From Nakaseomyces glabratus (taxonomy: Eukaryota > Ascomycota > Saccharomycetes > Saccharomycetales > Saccharomycetaceae): a stretch of DNA of 64,000 bases. The notes beneath the pieces were generated by a model. The model was not told where the DNA came from, did not search any database, and worked only from the letters and a program-made list of their open reading frames with translations. A program made the translations under genes and the position numbers. Shown here piece by piece: positions 1-11,000 of the stretch. The stretch covers positions 186,001-250,000 of the forward strand of contig NC_088961.1 in NCBI RefSeq assembly GCF_010111755.1. Reading direction: 5' to 3'. The stretch's first letter is position 1. The number at the start of each line of letters is the position of its first letter.

Positions 1-1
1 C

Positions 2-3000
2 GTCTGCTCTGACACATGGACAAAACTTTGTACAAATTGTCAAGACTCATCAATACATCGCCATAGGTTTTGGAAAACATTGGTCTGGAAATCGCATCAT
101 CAAGCAATACTTTTAGGAACAGCAAATGATGATGGACAACTTCCTAGTGTTCAAAAATTTGATTACTTATTGTCAATTTCATTACCCATGCTAAATGGTT
201 TTAACAGAATATTACATGAAATAACTCCTGATACCAACATTCATAAAAAAGTTTCCCTAAAGACCCCCATCACCCCTTTGACTACAGTAGACAAGATTAC
301 ACAATCACAACCTATAATTCCAATATCCTCTCCCCATAATACTTCAATACCTGATCCATTAGACCCTCGGAGAAATTTATCTTTAATATCCAATCCAACT
401 TCTCAGTTTGAAAATTATATTAGATATATTACTGATCCATTGGAAATGGAATCAACAAGCTCAGTCTTCCCACCATATGCTATGGTTTTAGGTAAAGATA
501 CTCTTGAAGTGTTTGGTAAAACACTTGCTGATTTTGAATTTATCACAAATGATGGAGAATCAATTGGGGTGCCGATGTTTTTACTAAGGAAACGATGGGG
601 TAGATATTTTGATAGACTCTTGGCCCAAGGCTATTCCAAAGTATGTGAAGATTATAGGAGCAACGGAGTTGAATCTACACTAATTAAATATGGTTCAGAA
701 AATAATCCTATTCTATCGGCTTCCAAAACTTTACCTAACAAATACCCAAGCAATCACCCTAAAATAGTACAGGAGAAACACAAAATAAAAATTGAGAAAA
801 GAAGCTTCAAAAAGGAAAAAGATAATGAAAAGATAACTAGTTCATCCAATGGAATGGTATTCAGAGTTCCATTTAAAGGATGTGATGAAGATAATTGTGA
901 AACAAATAACGGAAATCATTTAATAGCGGGTACTCTTTCACCCTCCTCTGAAGAGAAAAATAAAATAATGATTAAGCAAAAATCCACTAGAACTTCTTCA
1001 CTTGTCGTTCCACCACCATTACAACATCGTCGGAATTCAGTAGAAGAAAGAACACAGTTAAGGCGTTTATCACATCCAGCTAAGCTTCCTAATGGTGAGA
1101 TAATTGATGAATATCATTTTAGTTCTAAACATAACCTAAACACGAGAAAACATCACCATGGTAGATACATAATGAGCAACAGTAGTTCAAGAAAAGCCTC
1201 CATTGTCTCACAAAATAGTCTCTTGTCATTCGTGAGCTCATCATCTGATAGAAGGACGAGAGGCAACTCAAGAAAGAGTAGTGTGGCGAATATGAGCGGT
1301 GCTAGTTCCCCTAAATTAATGCCTCTTCAAGTAAATCTTCCTCCTCAACCTAGACAGCCATCTGAATCTGTTCCCCTCCCCCCACTTCCGACCAATCTAT
1401 CGCTGACTCAAGCTTTAAGTAATATTCCTCACCATAGAAGAAATAGTCATAACTATGACTACATATATGGCGACCGAAGCAGTGCTTCAGCGTCTGGAAG
1501 AAGTTCAATTGTGCAAACTCATAGGTATTCTATATCTTCTGATCCTAAATTTAGTATGTCGGAAAAAAGTTATAGTGGTAGTGATGACGGTAATGCTACA
1601 CAAAGACACTCAACTGATAAAGAGAGGCAAAATGACCATAATCAGGAATATTTCAAAAGGGCTTATTCATGGTCTTCGGATGCTGGGAGCGAAAGGAGTA
1701 ATAGCGATGCTTCCAATAAAGATGACCCTCACGCCATCAATTCGGTAGAAATTGAACCTCTACTAATACCAAGGTCTCTATATATGCCTTGGCCGGCTGT
1801 CTCAGTGAAGGCATTTACTGAGTTTTTTTTTACTGGCCAAATAAATGGTAAATGGCCACTATCTCCAGTAACTTTAGATTTGTGGATGATGTCAAAGGTT
1901 TACGAAATAAGGCTTCTTTATGATTTAATCACCGAGGCCCTTTATTCCATCATAGGTAAAAAGGAAGGAAGTATTCTTGTTAATTGTAACTCGTTAATTG
2001 ATCTCTTCATCTCAAAAGTTAATGCCTGCTATGAGGACAATGAGAAATGCAAAATAGTATTGGAGAATAACGAAGCTTTTCGTAAATTAGTTGATTTACG
2101 TAATGCAGTTAAGGATATTGAAAGCGGTTTTCTTGATACTACGTTGATGGAAAAATCAACACGTATTGATTCCATTAGCACTGGTGGTAGCTATTTCACC
2201 GAAGGACCAGATGGGATGACCAATAGAAAGCTAAGTTTGTCATCTAATAACTTGAACAAACATTTCAGAGCCCTACATAATAATTCACAACAGTCTTTTG
2301 GATCCAGATCACACTGGAAAAATAGTATTGATGTCAGGTCTATTTCTCTAGCAATACCAGAAGATAATGGCGAAAGGCAAGGTAATAAATCTGGAAGGCC
2401 ACATTCTAAGAGTTTGGAAAATTTGAATGAGATTGATTCTTCAAGTGAAGCCAATTCAAATCCAAATGTAGATGCCAAACAAACGGACAAAAACAGTTCT
2501 GTAGAATTAGAGGAGCAAATCGAGCAAGTGAGGCTACAGACCTTATCTGATATAGCCCTTGGAAGTGGCACAACATCACCTTTAACCGATAATGCTGGAA
2601 TATCTAATTCCATGCTACCAAATGATGCTCTCGCAATGGATACCGAAAGCCTTTTATCGACCATCTCTGATTCTGATGAGTATGATATGTTACATGATGA
2701 AATGCCTTTGAATATGATGACGGAGAAGGTGCGTGAGGAGAAAGAAGAATTTGAAGGCTCGATCGACCCATTATACAAGTTACCAAGTACAAAGGCTGGT
2801 TCTACAGTGGATACCGGTACGAGGTCTAGTGAAAACAAAAACTCCGCAGGAGAAAATGAAATACCGCCATTTTCTACCCTAGAAAATATGATGTCTCCAA
2901 ATGCATTACCTCCTGTTGACCATGTCTTGAAGAGTATTTGCAGAACGGCTGTATTGGTTAATGATGGTGGTATCATGCTCAGAGCCTCCGAATGCATTGA

Positions 3001-3574
3001 GTTTTCTAAGAAATTGAAGAAATTGAAAACCATTATTACAAATGATCTCATGACATTGGAAAACAATACCATGGCTGCACCAATTCCAATGGGCAGAGGA
3101 GCACTAGAAGATATTATATTTGGTTCATTCCAAAAGTTTGACTCGGAACCCAATATTCAGCGGGCAACAGCTGTTAGACCTCCTTTAGGGCCTAAGACAA
3201 CCTCGCACAATGTAGAAGTCTTGAGAAAACCGTCGAATGCCAACTCGATTTACACGACACAATCTACAATATCTCCAAGAACATCGGCTGTCCATTCTGA
3301 TATATTTATACCTACCACGGGGTCGATGTACAATTCAAACAGCGCCAACACTCCAAGCTCCATTTTAACGAACTCCGCCAGCAAAAGTAACACCAACCAA
3401 CGGAGAAATAGACAGAATTCCCGATTCAACAGTCAGGCATCCGGTAGTATGGCGGTGTTAATGAATCCGGCTGTTATGCCACCACCTCCGCCATCCTCTC
3501 CGTCGGCAGCTAAGTCTAAGAAGGAAGGGCCCCCATCTACTGGTCCTTTGTCCTTTTTGGGCATCAAGAAATGA
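2..3574 (+). CDS. PMD1: Pmd1/Mds3-family regulator, C-terminal part (5' end outside window)
   Basis: The reading frame is open from base 2, so the N-terminal part (a kelch-repeat region in this family) lies outside the window; about 1,190 codons remain. Pmd1 and Mds3 are paralogous cytoplasmic regulators of meiosis/sporulation and pH signalling in S. cerevisiae. Visible features are a conserved segment ending in a VPMFLLRKRWGRYF motif (about 180 residues in), a long Ser/Asn-rich basic linker with many RRxS-type sites (LQHRRNSVEE, PHHRRNS), a second conserved block around MPWPAVSVKAFTEFFFTGQI, a hydrophobic block near VDHVLKSICRTAVLVN, and a proline-rich tail (MPPPPPSSP) ending in LSFLGIKK. 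The first in-frame ATG is not the start. The convergent neighbour RPS26 followed by COM2 and SAK1 matches the PMD1 rather than the MDS3 neighbourhood of S. cerevisiae, which decides the name. Family assignment is firm; the paralogue name rests on synteny. Confidence 0.85.
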   Translation, partial: VCSDTWTKLCTNCQDSSIHRHRFWKTLVWKSHHQAILLGTANDDGQLPSVQKFDYLLSISLPMLNGFNRILHEITPDTNIHKKVSLKTPITPLTTVDKITQSQPIIPISSPHNTSIPDPLDPRRNLSLISNPTSQFENYIRYITDPLEMESTSSVFPPYAMVLGKDTLEVFGKTLADFEFITNDGESIGVPMFLLRKRWGRYFDRLLAQGYSKVCEDYRSNGVESTLIKYGSENNPILSASKTLPNKYPSNHPKIVQEKHKIKIEKRSFKKEKDNEKITSSSNGMVFRVPFKGCDEDNCETNNGNHLIAGTLSPSSEEKNKIMIKQKSTRTSSLVVPPPLQHRRNSVEERTQLRRLSHPAKLPNGEIIDEYHFSSKHNLNTRKHHHGRYIMSNSSSRKASIVSQNSLLSFVSSSSDRRTRGNSRKSSVANMSGASSPKLMPLQVNLPPQPRQPSESVPLPPLPTNLSLTQALSNIPHHRRNSHNYDYIYGDRSSASASGRSSIVQTHRYSISSDPKFSMSEKSYSGSDDGNATQRHSTDKERQNDHNQEYFKRAYSWSSDAGSERSNSDASNKDDPHAINSVEIEPLLIPRSLYMPWPAVSVKAFTEFFFTGQINGKWPLSPVTLDLWMMSKVYEIRLLYDLITEALYSIIGKKEGSILVNCNSLIDLFISKVNACYEDNEKCKIVLENNEAFRKLVDLRNAVKDIESGFLDTTLMEKSTRIDSISTGGSYFTEGPDGMTNRKLSLSSNNLNKHFRALHNNSQQSFGSRSHWKNSIDVRSISLAIPEDNGERQGNKSGRPHSKSLENLNEIDSSSEANSNPNVDAKQTDKNSSVELEEQIEQVRLQTLSDIALGSGTTSPLTDNAGISNSMLPNDALAMDTESLLSTISDSDEYDMLHDEMPLNMMTEKVREEKEEFEGSIDPLYKLPSTKAGSTVDTGTRSSENKNSAGENEIPPFSTLENMMSPNALPPVDHVLKSICRTAVLVNDGGIMLRASECIEFSKKLKKLKTIITNDLMTLENNTMAAPIPMGRGALEDIIFGSFQKFDSEPNIQRATAVRPPLGPKTTSHNVEVLRKPSNANSIYTTQSTISPRTSAVHSDIFIPTTGSMYNSNSANTPSSILTNSASKSNTNQRRNRQNSRFNSQASGSMAVLMNPAVMPPPPPSSPSAAKSKKEGPPSTGPLSFLGIKK

Positions 3575-4457
3575 AATCATTTAATGACCTACGGCAACGA
3601 GCAAGTATATACAAGATATTAGAGCCATTTTTATAGATAATTCATGTATCAGCTGATATAATAGATGAAAGCCATCTTCAGGCTAACACATTCTACAAAA
3701 TAAAATTTTTTAGGGTTAAGAGAACAGCCTCAGTTGATCCTATTCATACCGCTTATTAAAGGTGGTGAAAAGAGGTTCACGGTACTATCTACAGCTACCC
3801 TAACAGAAATATGGAACCAATTGAGTGGCCTACGGTAATCCAGAACTCCTTTTAAAAAAAAAGAATTCCATCCACCGCAAATCACACAACGGGAACCTTC
3901 TGAAAGGATTGATTAAAACAGATGGTCCATAGACAAATAACCTTTCCTCATCGACTGTTATAGTTGATAAGGATCTTAGCAATTGACCAAAAAAAGAACA
4001 ATGGGAATGACAAAATACAAGAGCAATTATGCCAAGTTATGATTTATGTGTGCTATTTATACTAATACAAGCTTCCTTGGTGGGTCCACTCGCGAATTTT
4101 GAATGAAAAATTCAGAAGAAAAAAATTTCAAAGAAAAATCGCCAAATTCGGCAAATTGCTAAGGGGAAAAAGGTATTACCCGGCTTCTATACTTTGGTGC
4201 CGATCATGCTGACACTCTTAGGGCTTTTTCTCATGAAACTGATCATGTGATGAATCAAATATGGAGCAATACTTGTTCAAAAGTTGCGAATAGTACAAAG
4301 TTGGCGCTCACAGCTATATATCTGAACTTAAAGTGGACAGGACGATGTTCTTGGGGTAGTGAATTAAATATACAACAGAAATTATGTTAAAATAAGGATT
4401 TCTTAGTTTAATTATGGGTTATAAATTTATATGAGAAGATAACTAATTCATATTAAT
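3575..4457. other. Convergent intergenic region, PMD1-RPS26; expected SNR4 position
   Basis: AT-rich sequence holding both 3' ends, with no credible ORF. From memory, S. cerevisiae carries the box C/D snoRNA gene SNR4 between RPS26B and PMD1, so an orthologue is expected here. I could not delimit one: a perfect C box (GTGATGA, 4247-4253) with a downstream CTGA (4322-4325) lacks a clear terminal stem. Confidence 0.4.
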
Positions 4458-4817
4458 TTACAAAGCCTTCTTGGCGGCGTCAGCTGGAGAGACCTTGTTT
4501 TCTCTGTTGAATCTTGGTCTTTGTGGAGGAGTTCTGATTCTTCTAGCTTCTCTGGATCTGACTCTGACAATTCTGGCGTGGATAGCACAAGAGACACAGT
4601 AGTGCAACTTGTTGTAGGTCTTTGGCAAGACGTACTCAGAGTAGACGGAGGCTTCAGACAAATCTCTGACAGCGGCAGCTTCAACAATGTTTCTGATAGC
4701 CATTCTCTTGATAGCCTTGTCCTTTGGGACAGACTTGGAACAGTTAACACATCTGACTGGCTTGACGTGACCTCTACCCTTCTTGTTTCTACCGTTGGAA
4801 GCTCTCTTCTTTGGCAT
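4458..4817 (-). CDS. RPS26: 40S ribosomal protein eS26
   Basis: A 119-residue basic protein, the usual length for fungal eS26. It sits near the mRNA exit channel of the small subunit and contacts the mRNA upstream of the start codon. The start [17 protein letters not shown] is canonical. The zinc-binding cysteines are visible as [13 protein letters not shown] near residues 23-26 and [17 protein letters not shown] near residues 74-77. The coding sequence is continuous, with no intron. It is convergent with PMD1 and divergent from COM2, the order around RPS26B in S. cerevisiae. The 1.8 kb upstream region contains three repeats of a TGTTTGGGT motif resembling Rap1 sites, as expected for a ribosomal protein promoter. 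Confidence 0.97.
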   Translation of the reverse strand: MPKKRASNGRNKKGRGHVKPVRCVNCSKSVPKDKAIKRMAIRNIVEAAAVRDLSEASVYSEYVLPKTYNKLHYCVSCAIHARIVRVRSREARRIRTPPQRPRFNRENKVSPADAAKKAL

Positions 4818-5275
4818 TGTGTCTGTGTTTTTCTTTACTTGTGTATGAGGTTTTATCTAATCAAGAGAAAGTCGTTATTAAATTATGAAGCGCAAGTTTT
4901 ATACTATTCTATTATATTCAGCATGAAAAAAAAAATTGAATAAAATTTTGGAAGAATCGCTTGTGCAAGTTGAAGTTGAATGAAAAATTGAAGTTCAAGC
5001 CAAAAATTTCCTGTTCGGGTATCTGGTATCCCAATTAGGAAACATCAATGCATACGAGAGAGTTCGCCATTGGAATCCGCCTTCCAACGCATCATGTGGG
5101 TTGTACAGATGCACGAGTCCCTTTATTTTTGCCATTTGCTGCAAGGCCCTTTGCGTCGGGGGGACATTTTTCTTTGAAATTTTTCGTTTGCGTCCTTGCT
5201 TGGTCGCTGTATTTCCTGTTTCGGGATATTTGTTCTACGTGTTCTGATAAGACTTAAAAAATAAGGAGCGGGTGG

Positions 5276-5384
5276 TGTTTGGGTGTGTGGGTGTTAGGAT
5301 TTTATGATGTTTGGGTGTTTGTGGAATGTACAGTCACAAATACAGTGCGCTCCTATCCTTTGCACTATCTTGTGTGTTTGGGTT
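5276..5384. promoter_or_regulatory. Three Rap1-like motifs upstream of RPS26
   Basis: TGTTTGGGTGT occurs at 5276-5286 and 5308-5318, and TGTTTGGGTT at 5375-5384. Read on the opposite strand this is ACACCCAAACA, close to the yeast Rap1 consensus ACACCCATACA. They lie about 460-570 bp upstream of the RPS26 start codon, at the outer edge of the usual range for ribosomal protein genes. Assignment to Rap1 is inference from the motif. Confidence 0.5.
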
Positions 5385-5938
5385 GCTCCTGCTAATAGAC
5401 AACAAGGTTGGAGTATAGCTTGTCTACAAAAATAATAGGAGAGCTTGCAACCAATACGCTTGTTCAAAACCAACACTTTGGTACCCCTCTTCCCCTATAT
5501 AAAATTAATAATAGTTTATTAATGCTTCAAGCTTGTGGGTGGCACTACCCCGCCAATCCATATCTATCATCGCCCACCCTTTGCTTCAATGATCGACGCT
5601 TTGTGTGAAAAAGAGAATATTCTCTGCTTTCCTCCTAAAAAAAAAGAAAGAAAATGAAATCTTGTTGCACAAACAAATTACGTCATTTGGTCCATTTGCC
5701 AACTAATACAGTGAGCTGTTTTTATTTGCATCCTTAGGATTTCAGTCACGGATCCATCAATTTCCTGTAAATGCATTCACAGTAGAGTAGAAATTCCGAG
5801 GTGTTTTGCGAGAAGGCTGATAACTTATCAATTTCTATCTCCTGGAATGGGAAAACCTTTGCTGCGGAGATATCCTCTTGGGTGATCGAGATTCTTTCCC
5901 CTCCCCCCCATGTTTTTGCTATGCTCAACAGGAAAGCA

Positions 5939-6003
5939 GAATATACACACACATACATGCACACACATACAAACGTACACACACATACAAACATACACAT
6001 AGA
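5939..6003. repeat. CA/TACA-rich low-complexity repeat
   Basis: An imperfect tandem of ACACACATACAAAC-like units, roughly 14-16 bp per unit over about 65 bp, in the RPS26-COM2 spacer. Reading frames through it give Cys/Val- or His/Thr-rich shadow peptides only. Confidence 0.85.
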
Positions 6004-6495
6004 CAAAAACTGTGATGTTCCGTGTACGATCAATATTATCAAGGCTTTTTCTTGTCGATGAAAATACTCGCTTTGGATTATAGCCGGCTCAAAAAGGTAC
6101 CATCCTTTCCCTTTCCTTTAATGCTCTCGACCTAATCGTAGATTTGAGATACTCCATTCTGTAACCCTTTTTTCTCTGGACCTGCCAGGCGATGAGTTGT
6201 TTTTTTACCTGATTTATAATTCCCTCTCCGTCGATTATTTTTACTCTTGCAGACTATAACGCTTCCACATAGTGCCAATTGTTTATAATAAGTTTTGGAG
6301 GGGGTTCCCAATAAATGTTAGCCAGACAAAAAAAGCAATGTACCACCACACCCCAAACCTACGCAATTATTCTCTTTGAAATTAAACATCTCTTTGCCAA
6401 TAATGATTTGACATGCCATGCTCTCACTGCAAATATATACCCGTACTTTTAAGGTTCCGTCCCTGTGATGGCCATATATATACAACAGCTCAATG

Positions 6496-6503
6496 TATAA
6501 AAG
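6496..6503 (+). promoter_or_regulatory. TATA element of COM2
   Basis: TATAAAAG lies about 110 bp upstream of the COM2 ATG, a normal distance for a yeast TATA-containing gene. Confidence 0.55.
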
Positions 6504-6610
6504 CCTAATCTGGGAGTTCTGCCGCAGTATACGCCCAATTGAGAGTTTGCCTAACTTTCTAATGTACTAAGGGAATTTGTGCTTAGCAAACAATTATACA
6601 CTACGGAGTA

Positions 6611-7564
6611 ATGACGGACACATTTCAGCTGGTGCACTCTGATCTCACGGGTAATACACTAATAAATAATGACGCCGAGCAGTCAGTGGTCATAGATGAC
6701 TACGAATACGAGATGCTCAAACGACCCTCGATCTCGGACTACATGCTGGACAGATCGAGGTACTACGAGTACGAGAAGTTTGACGACATCAGCACAGCGG
6801 TCCTGCCTGAGGACAAGTTCATCGAACCATCGCAGCAGATCAAGAAGACCACGAAAGTGAGGAACTACTTCAATAACATATTCAGCAACAACATCTGGAG
6901 CAACTACAAGCGCAATAAGAGCAACAGCTCAGCCCTCTCGGGACAAGATGCCTACGATGTAATGACTCTTAATGACGAGAAAATGGACGATGGTGATGAT
7001 ATTATGGATTTAGATGACGACCACAACGATCTCGACATGGAACCACAGGTGCTGAACGTCAACCCAAGAAAAGTATTCTCCTCGATCGACAACGAGGCGC
7101 TAACGCAAAACCAAGTGTTTAACTTCCATTCAATTATTAACGAAGTAGATGACCAATTTTATATTCACAATAACCCATACCAAACATACGAGAGGAGAAG
7201 TAATAGCATAAGACAGAACGAAAGCATAGATGAGGACTGGAACGACCAGGAAGATAACACAGAAAGTCAGTACTCGGAAAAGACAGCATATGACTCAAGC
7301 ACTACTAACAGCCCAGAAGGAAAGAAGATACGAATCAATGGACTTCCACCAAGGACGAGAGGAAGAAAACCTTCTTTAGTGCCTGACTTATCGAAGCAAT
7401 TTGGTTGTGAGTTCTGTGATAGACGCTTCAAAAGACAAGAACATCTCAAAAGACATATACGATCACTGCATATGGGCGAAAAGCCATATGAGTGTCACAT
7501 ATGCAACAAGAAGTTTAGCAGAAGCGACAACCTCAATCAACACATAAAAACACATAGCCATTGA
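6611..7564 (+). CDS. COM2: C2H2 zinc-finger transcription factor, Com2-like
   Basis: A 317-residue protein with two adjacent C2H2 fingers at the extreme C-terminus (about residues 266-287 and 295-315: [17 protein letters not shown] and [17 protein letters not shown]), joined by a GEKPYE linker. The finger helix residues match the Msn2/Msn4/Com2/Usv1 group, which bind AGGGG-type sites; S. cerevisiae Com2 activates genes in response to low sulfur dioxide or sphingolipid stress. The N-terminal 260 residues are acidic and low-complexity (stretches such as [18 protein letters not shown]), typical of an activation region. It is shorter than the roughly 440 residues I recall for S. cerevisiae Com2, mostly in the disordered part. 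Position between RPS26 and SAK1 supports COM2 over other family members. Confidence 0.85.
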   Translation: MTDTFQLVHSDLTGNTLINNDAEQSVVIDDYEYEMLKRPSISDYMLDRSRYYEYEKFDDISTAVLPEDKFIEPSQQIKKTTKVRNYFNNIFSNNIWSNYKRNKSNSSALSGQDAYDVMTLNDEKMDDGDDIMDLDDDHNDLDMEPQVLNVNPRKVFSSIDNEALTQNQVFNFHSIINEVDDQFYIHNNPYQTYERRSNSIRQNESIDEDWNDQEDNTESQYSEKTAYDSSTTNSPEGKKIRINGLPPRTRGRKPSLVPDLSKQFGCEFCDRRFKRQEHLKRHIRSLHMGEKPYECHICNKKFSRSDNLNQHIKTHSH

Positions 7565-8023
7565 TGGTATTTGCTTGAATGCAAAATGTAGACTTCTATT
7601 ATCCATTATCAAATTTAGTGCTTTTTTGCATTACTCCACGCACTTAAAAAGATTAACTGGATGCAAATAATTAATATCTTAATAATATATAATCACTGAT
7701 AAATATCTAATGCACATGCCTTAATGAATAGAATTTTCATTGTGAAACCTCTGAACTGTTATCTGTTTTAAGTTTAACCTGAATAAATCAAATTCAATGC
7801 CAAACTAACAGAAAACACTCTTGCCTTTATAATGGTTTAGTCATTGCCGGTTGCTGGACAAGAACTAATAAGACATTTTGAATGAATATAAATATTAATA
7901 CTAATATTACTATCAATAAATGCTAAACTAAGTAGTCCTAATAACAATCTATATCACAGTGTATGCTTTTACTGTGATATTCTAAGACTCATATATCCTT
8001 TATTCAAAACTGACTATCATAAA
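7565..8023. other. Convergent 3' region, COM2-SAK1
   Basis: AT-rich (TAATATTAATA-type) sequence with both 3' ends and no ORF of note. Its one distinctive element is the stem-loop at 7951-7980. Confidence 0.7.
7951..7980 (-). other. Perfect 10-bp stem-loop in the predicted SAK1 3' UTR
   Basis: ATATCACAGT (7951-7960) and ACTGTGATAT (7971-7980) are exact inverted copies around a 10-nt loop. The element sits 44-73 bp past the SAK1 stop codon and would be transcribed in its 3' UTR. It may be an RNA stem-loop for mRNA stability or protein binding; no function is shown. Confidence 0.6.
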
Positions 8024-11000
8024 CTAGTGGTTTTTGCTATGTAGTTCGTCATCACTTAATGAGGTCCGATCTTTTGACCAGGATGCTCTCTTATTTAGTG
8101 TGCCACCAACCGTAGCATTCATAGGGGAGGAATTACTGCCAATACCCAATATGCCTAAAGGAATGGAGCCTCTTCTTCCACTATTCTCACCACTTGATAA
8201 GGCATCTTTTAATAAGTCTCGTGATAGTGGATGACGAGCAACGTCAGTCAAAGTTGAGTTCGATATAGTGCCAAACACGTCTGATGTTCCAATTACAGGT
8301 TTAGCCCTAGAGTCAGACATTACTAATGTACCAGCATTAGCTGCCATAACGCCAGGGTTCAGATTTGATTTACAATACCCCTTCGCTCTATCATTAGTAG
8401 GCTGCAGTGTTGATCCTTTTGCGTAAAACCTTTTTGGTGATGTGGCACCTGGTGTAATAGTGGACGCACTATCATTAAATGGCCTGTCATTTTGATAAGA
8501 ATTTTGGCGCCTCATATGCCCTTTATTGCCAGCTCTTAATACCAACACTGAGCCAGGGCCATCAGAATCAGAATCAGAACCTGACGAGTTCATAGAATCT
8601 CTTCTTTGTTGAGAACCTTTTGATGAAGAGTTGGTTAATGGATGCAAGTCTAAAAACGGCCTAACATTACCCAAATTTTGAGGAACATCTCTTAACGACA
8701 CTGTACTAGCACGTCCAGAATCAATTCCAAATTCATAAGGCAAAGACTCTGTATCTGTATTTCTTCTTGAAACGCTAGCACTACTATATGAGTCCTCACT
8801 AATGGGGACATCAGAATAGGATTCTGATGATTCAGAAGAAACAGATGAACGACTACTGCTATCATCATCTCCATTAAAATTATCGAAAAAGTTACCCTTC
8901 TTTACGTTATATGTATCTTGATTACTACCAGAGGCTTTCACCATATCCTGTAGCGATATCAAAGGTGAATCACTTCTATTACTATCCGTACTTCTATTTG
9001 CAGCCTCATTTTTGGCAGCAATAGCATGATTAGAGTTCTTGGTTGTAGAATTTGCTCTTTGCATGCGACTTTGGGTCCGAGGGTGAGATGATGCTCTCTT
9101 GCCTGCTTTCTCCCTATCGACCTCAGTATTTTCGTAACCTTCGTGATAATTTGTTTGAGACTTGCTTTTAGAAGTCATTTTTAGCTTTGCTGGGAATGCC
9201 TCTGAAAGCTGTAATCTTGACTTTCTTGAACTATTAGAACTATAGTGCGGTGAAATTGAATGATTGCGGGGAATCCTGTCATTTCTAGTCGAACTCATTC
9301 CTAATGAATATGGTAGCATATGGGAAGATGGGTTCCTACTAATATTAGTTGTATTCCCAGAAGGGTTTCCATTATTAGTGAAATGTGCTGAATTGTGAGA
9401 AATTGGTGAAACGCTATGTGTTGAACCAGTATTCCACTTTGTAAAAGTAGACGCTGAAGAGTTTCTTTGTTCTGGGTTGGTTACTTCATTATCCATTCCC
9501 ATTTTCGTCATTGCAAAGTTGTCAATATAAAAACTGTCCAAGGAAGCAAATGAGGAATTAATTGGCAAATTAACGACGTTGTTATTCTGTTGCCTTTTTT
9601 CAAATTCTTCCATCTCTTTTTCAAATTGTTCTTTCTGAGATAAAGTTTCTGAAGCGCTCTCATCATTGTCACTATAAGACGTACCGTGAGATTCCTCAAA
9701 GTCAGCGTCCTGGTCATATTCACAATCTTCACTAGAAACAAGCTTTAGATTTTGTAGCAGGAGCTGACTTTGCTCTAAGTTTGTCTCCTTCTTTAGACTC
9801 TCATCTGCCCCACTCTTTTTGCTTGATAGCCTTCTCAAGTCTTTCATGTTTTTCAAAATAGAACCTTCACTCACTATTAAGCTATTGTCTCTATCCCGAA
9901 TCAAATTAAATTTTTCTAGATTGATACTGTTATCAGATGATGCATTCTCCCGGTAAGTAATGCTCTGTAGATCTGATTCTTTTATTTCCTTCCCCACGCC
10001 ACACACTGCATTATTTAGCTCATGCATAGTAACAGATATTTGAGTTAGATAATCTCTCTGAGCGCATTGGAAGTTCATCTTTTCTTCTAGTTTCAAGGAC
10101 AATTCCTGCTCACTTTCTCCATCTAAATGATCAAAATCCCAGCATACAAAAGGATGTCTTTTGATTTCTTCAATATTTATTCTTTTGATAGGATTTTTTT
10201 CTAACAGTCTAGTCAGTAAGTCTTTTGCTGCCTCATATTCGGCTTCTTCAGTCATTTGAAGCACTTGGTTATTCTTCAACATATCTGAATATTTTGGGAA
10301 CTTAACGGGGTCATTCACAATCTTTTCAAATAGCTCCAGCTCGAAGCTTGACACAAACGGAAGCATACCGAATACAAGACAGTATAATGTGACCCCAAGC
10401 GCCCATATATCAATTTTAAAGGATATACAAGAGCCCTTAAACAATTCCTCCCTATCAAGTTGATACTTCTCAAATGCATCCTCTCCCAAACATATCTCAG
10501 GTGCAAAGAAAGCTGGCGTTCCAGCTGTTTTTGCAAGTTCTAATTCATCGATTGTTTCATCACTTCCATCAACATTTGAGCTCGATGCGGCCAATGATAC
10601 ACCAAAATCTGATATCTTGACGATTCCTGTTTCTGATAATAATAAGTTAGCTGGCTTGATATCCCGATGTATGATTCCTTGATAATGCAAATATTCTAAA
10701 CCTAAAACCACACCTCTGAGGATTTCTCTGGTAAATTGGAAGCTCAACGGCGATGGACCTTTTGCTTCTGTTTCCAAACAATCTGGGGGGCACCATTTAA
10801 CCTCGCCTCTTGAACAATATTCAAGTACTAGGTAAATTTTTCTGGACTTTAAGTCATCGAGAACTTCAATTAGTTTTACCACATGTTTGTGATGGCATTT
10901 TTTCATAATCGCAATTTCACGTTTAATCTTATCGTTCTCAGTCTTTCCTGGCTTCTTAAAGCTAAAGAATTTTCTTTCTTTCTTTTCATGTCTATCAACT

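Larger units (their letters stand above)
4818..6610. other. Long divergent promoter region, RPS26 / COM2
   Basis: This 1.79 kb is the longest gene-free stretch of the window. Short ORFs on both strands overlap each other and look like noise. It contains the Rap1-like cluster (5276-5384), a CA/TACA low-complexity tract (about 5939-6003), a C-rich tract near 5890-5909, and a TATA element close to COM2. Zinc-finger stress regulators often have long promoters, so much of this probably serves COM2. Confidence 0.6.

Noticed and set aside
2191..3153. 320-codon minus-strand ORF inside PMD1
   Set aside because: Antisense shadow of the conserved PMD1 frame; low-complexity Ser/Leu/Phe composition mirrors Ser/Glu/Lys codons on the other strand.
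4247..4325. Possible box C/D snoRNA (GTGATGA ... CTGA)
   Set aside because: Boxes are present at a plausible distance, but flanks form no terminal stem and no rRNA guide was found; kept only as part of the SNR4 question.
5939..6003. CA/TACA repeat as a telomeric or subtelomeric remnant
   Set aside because: Does not match a G-rich telomeric repeat unit and lies within conserved internal synteny; simple low-complexity DNA.
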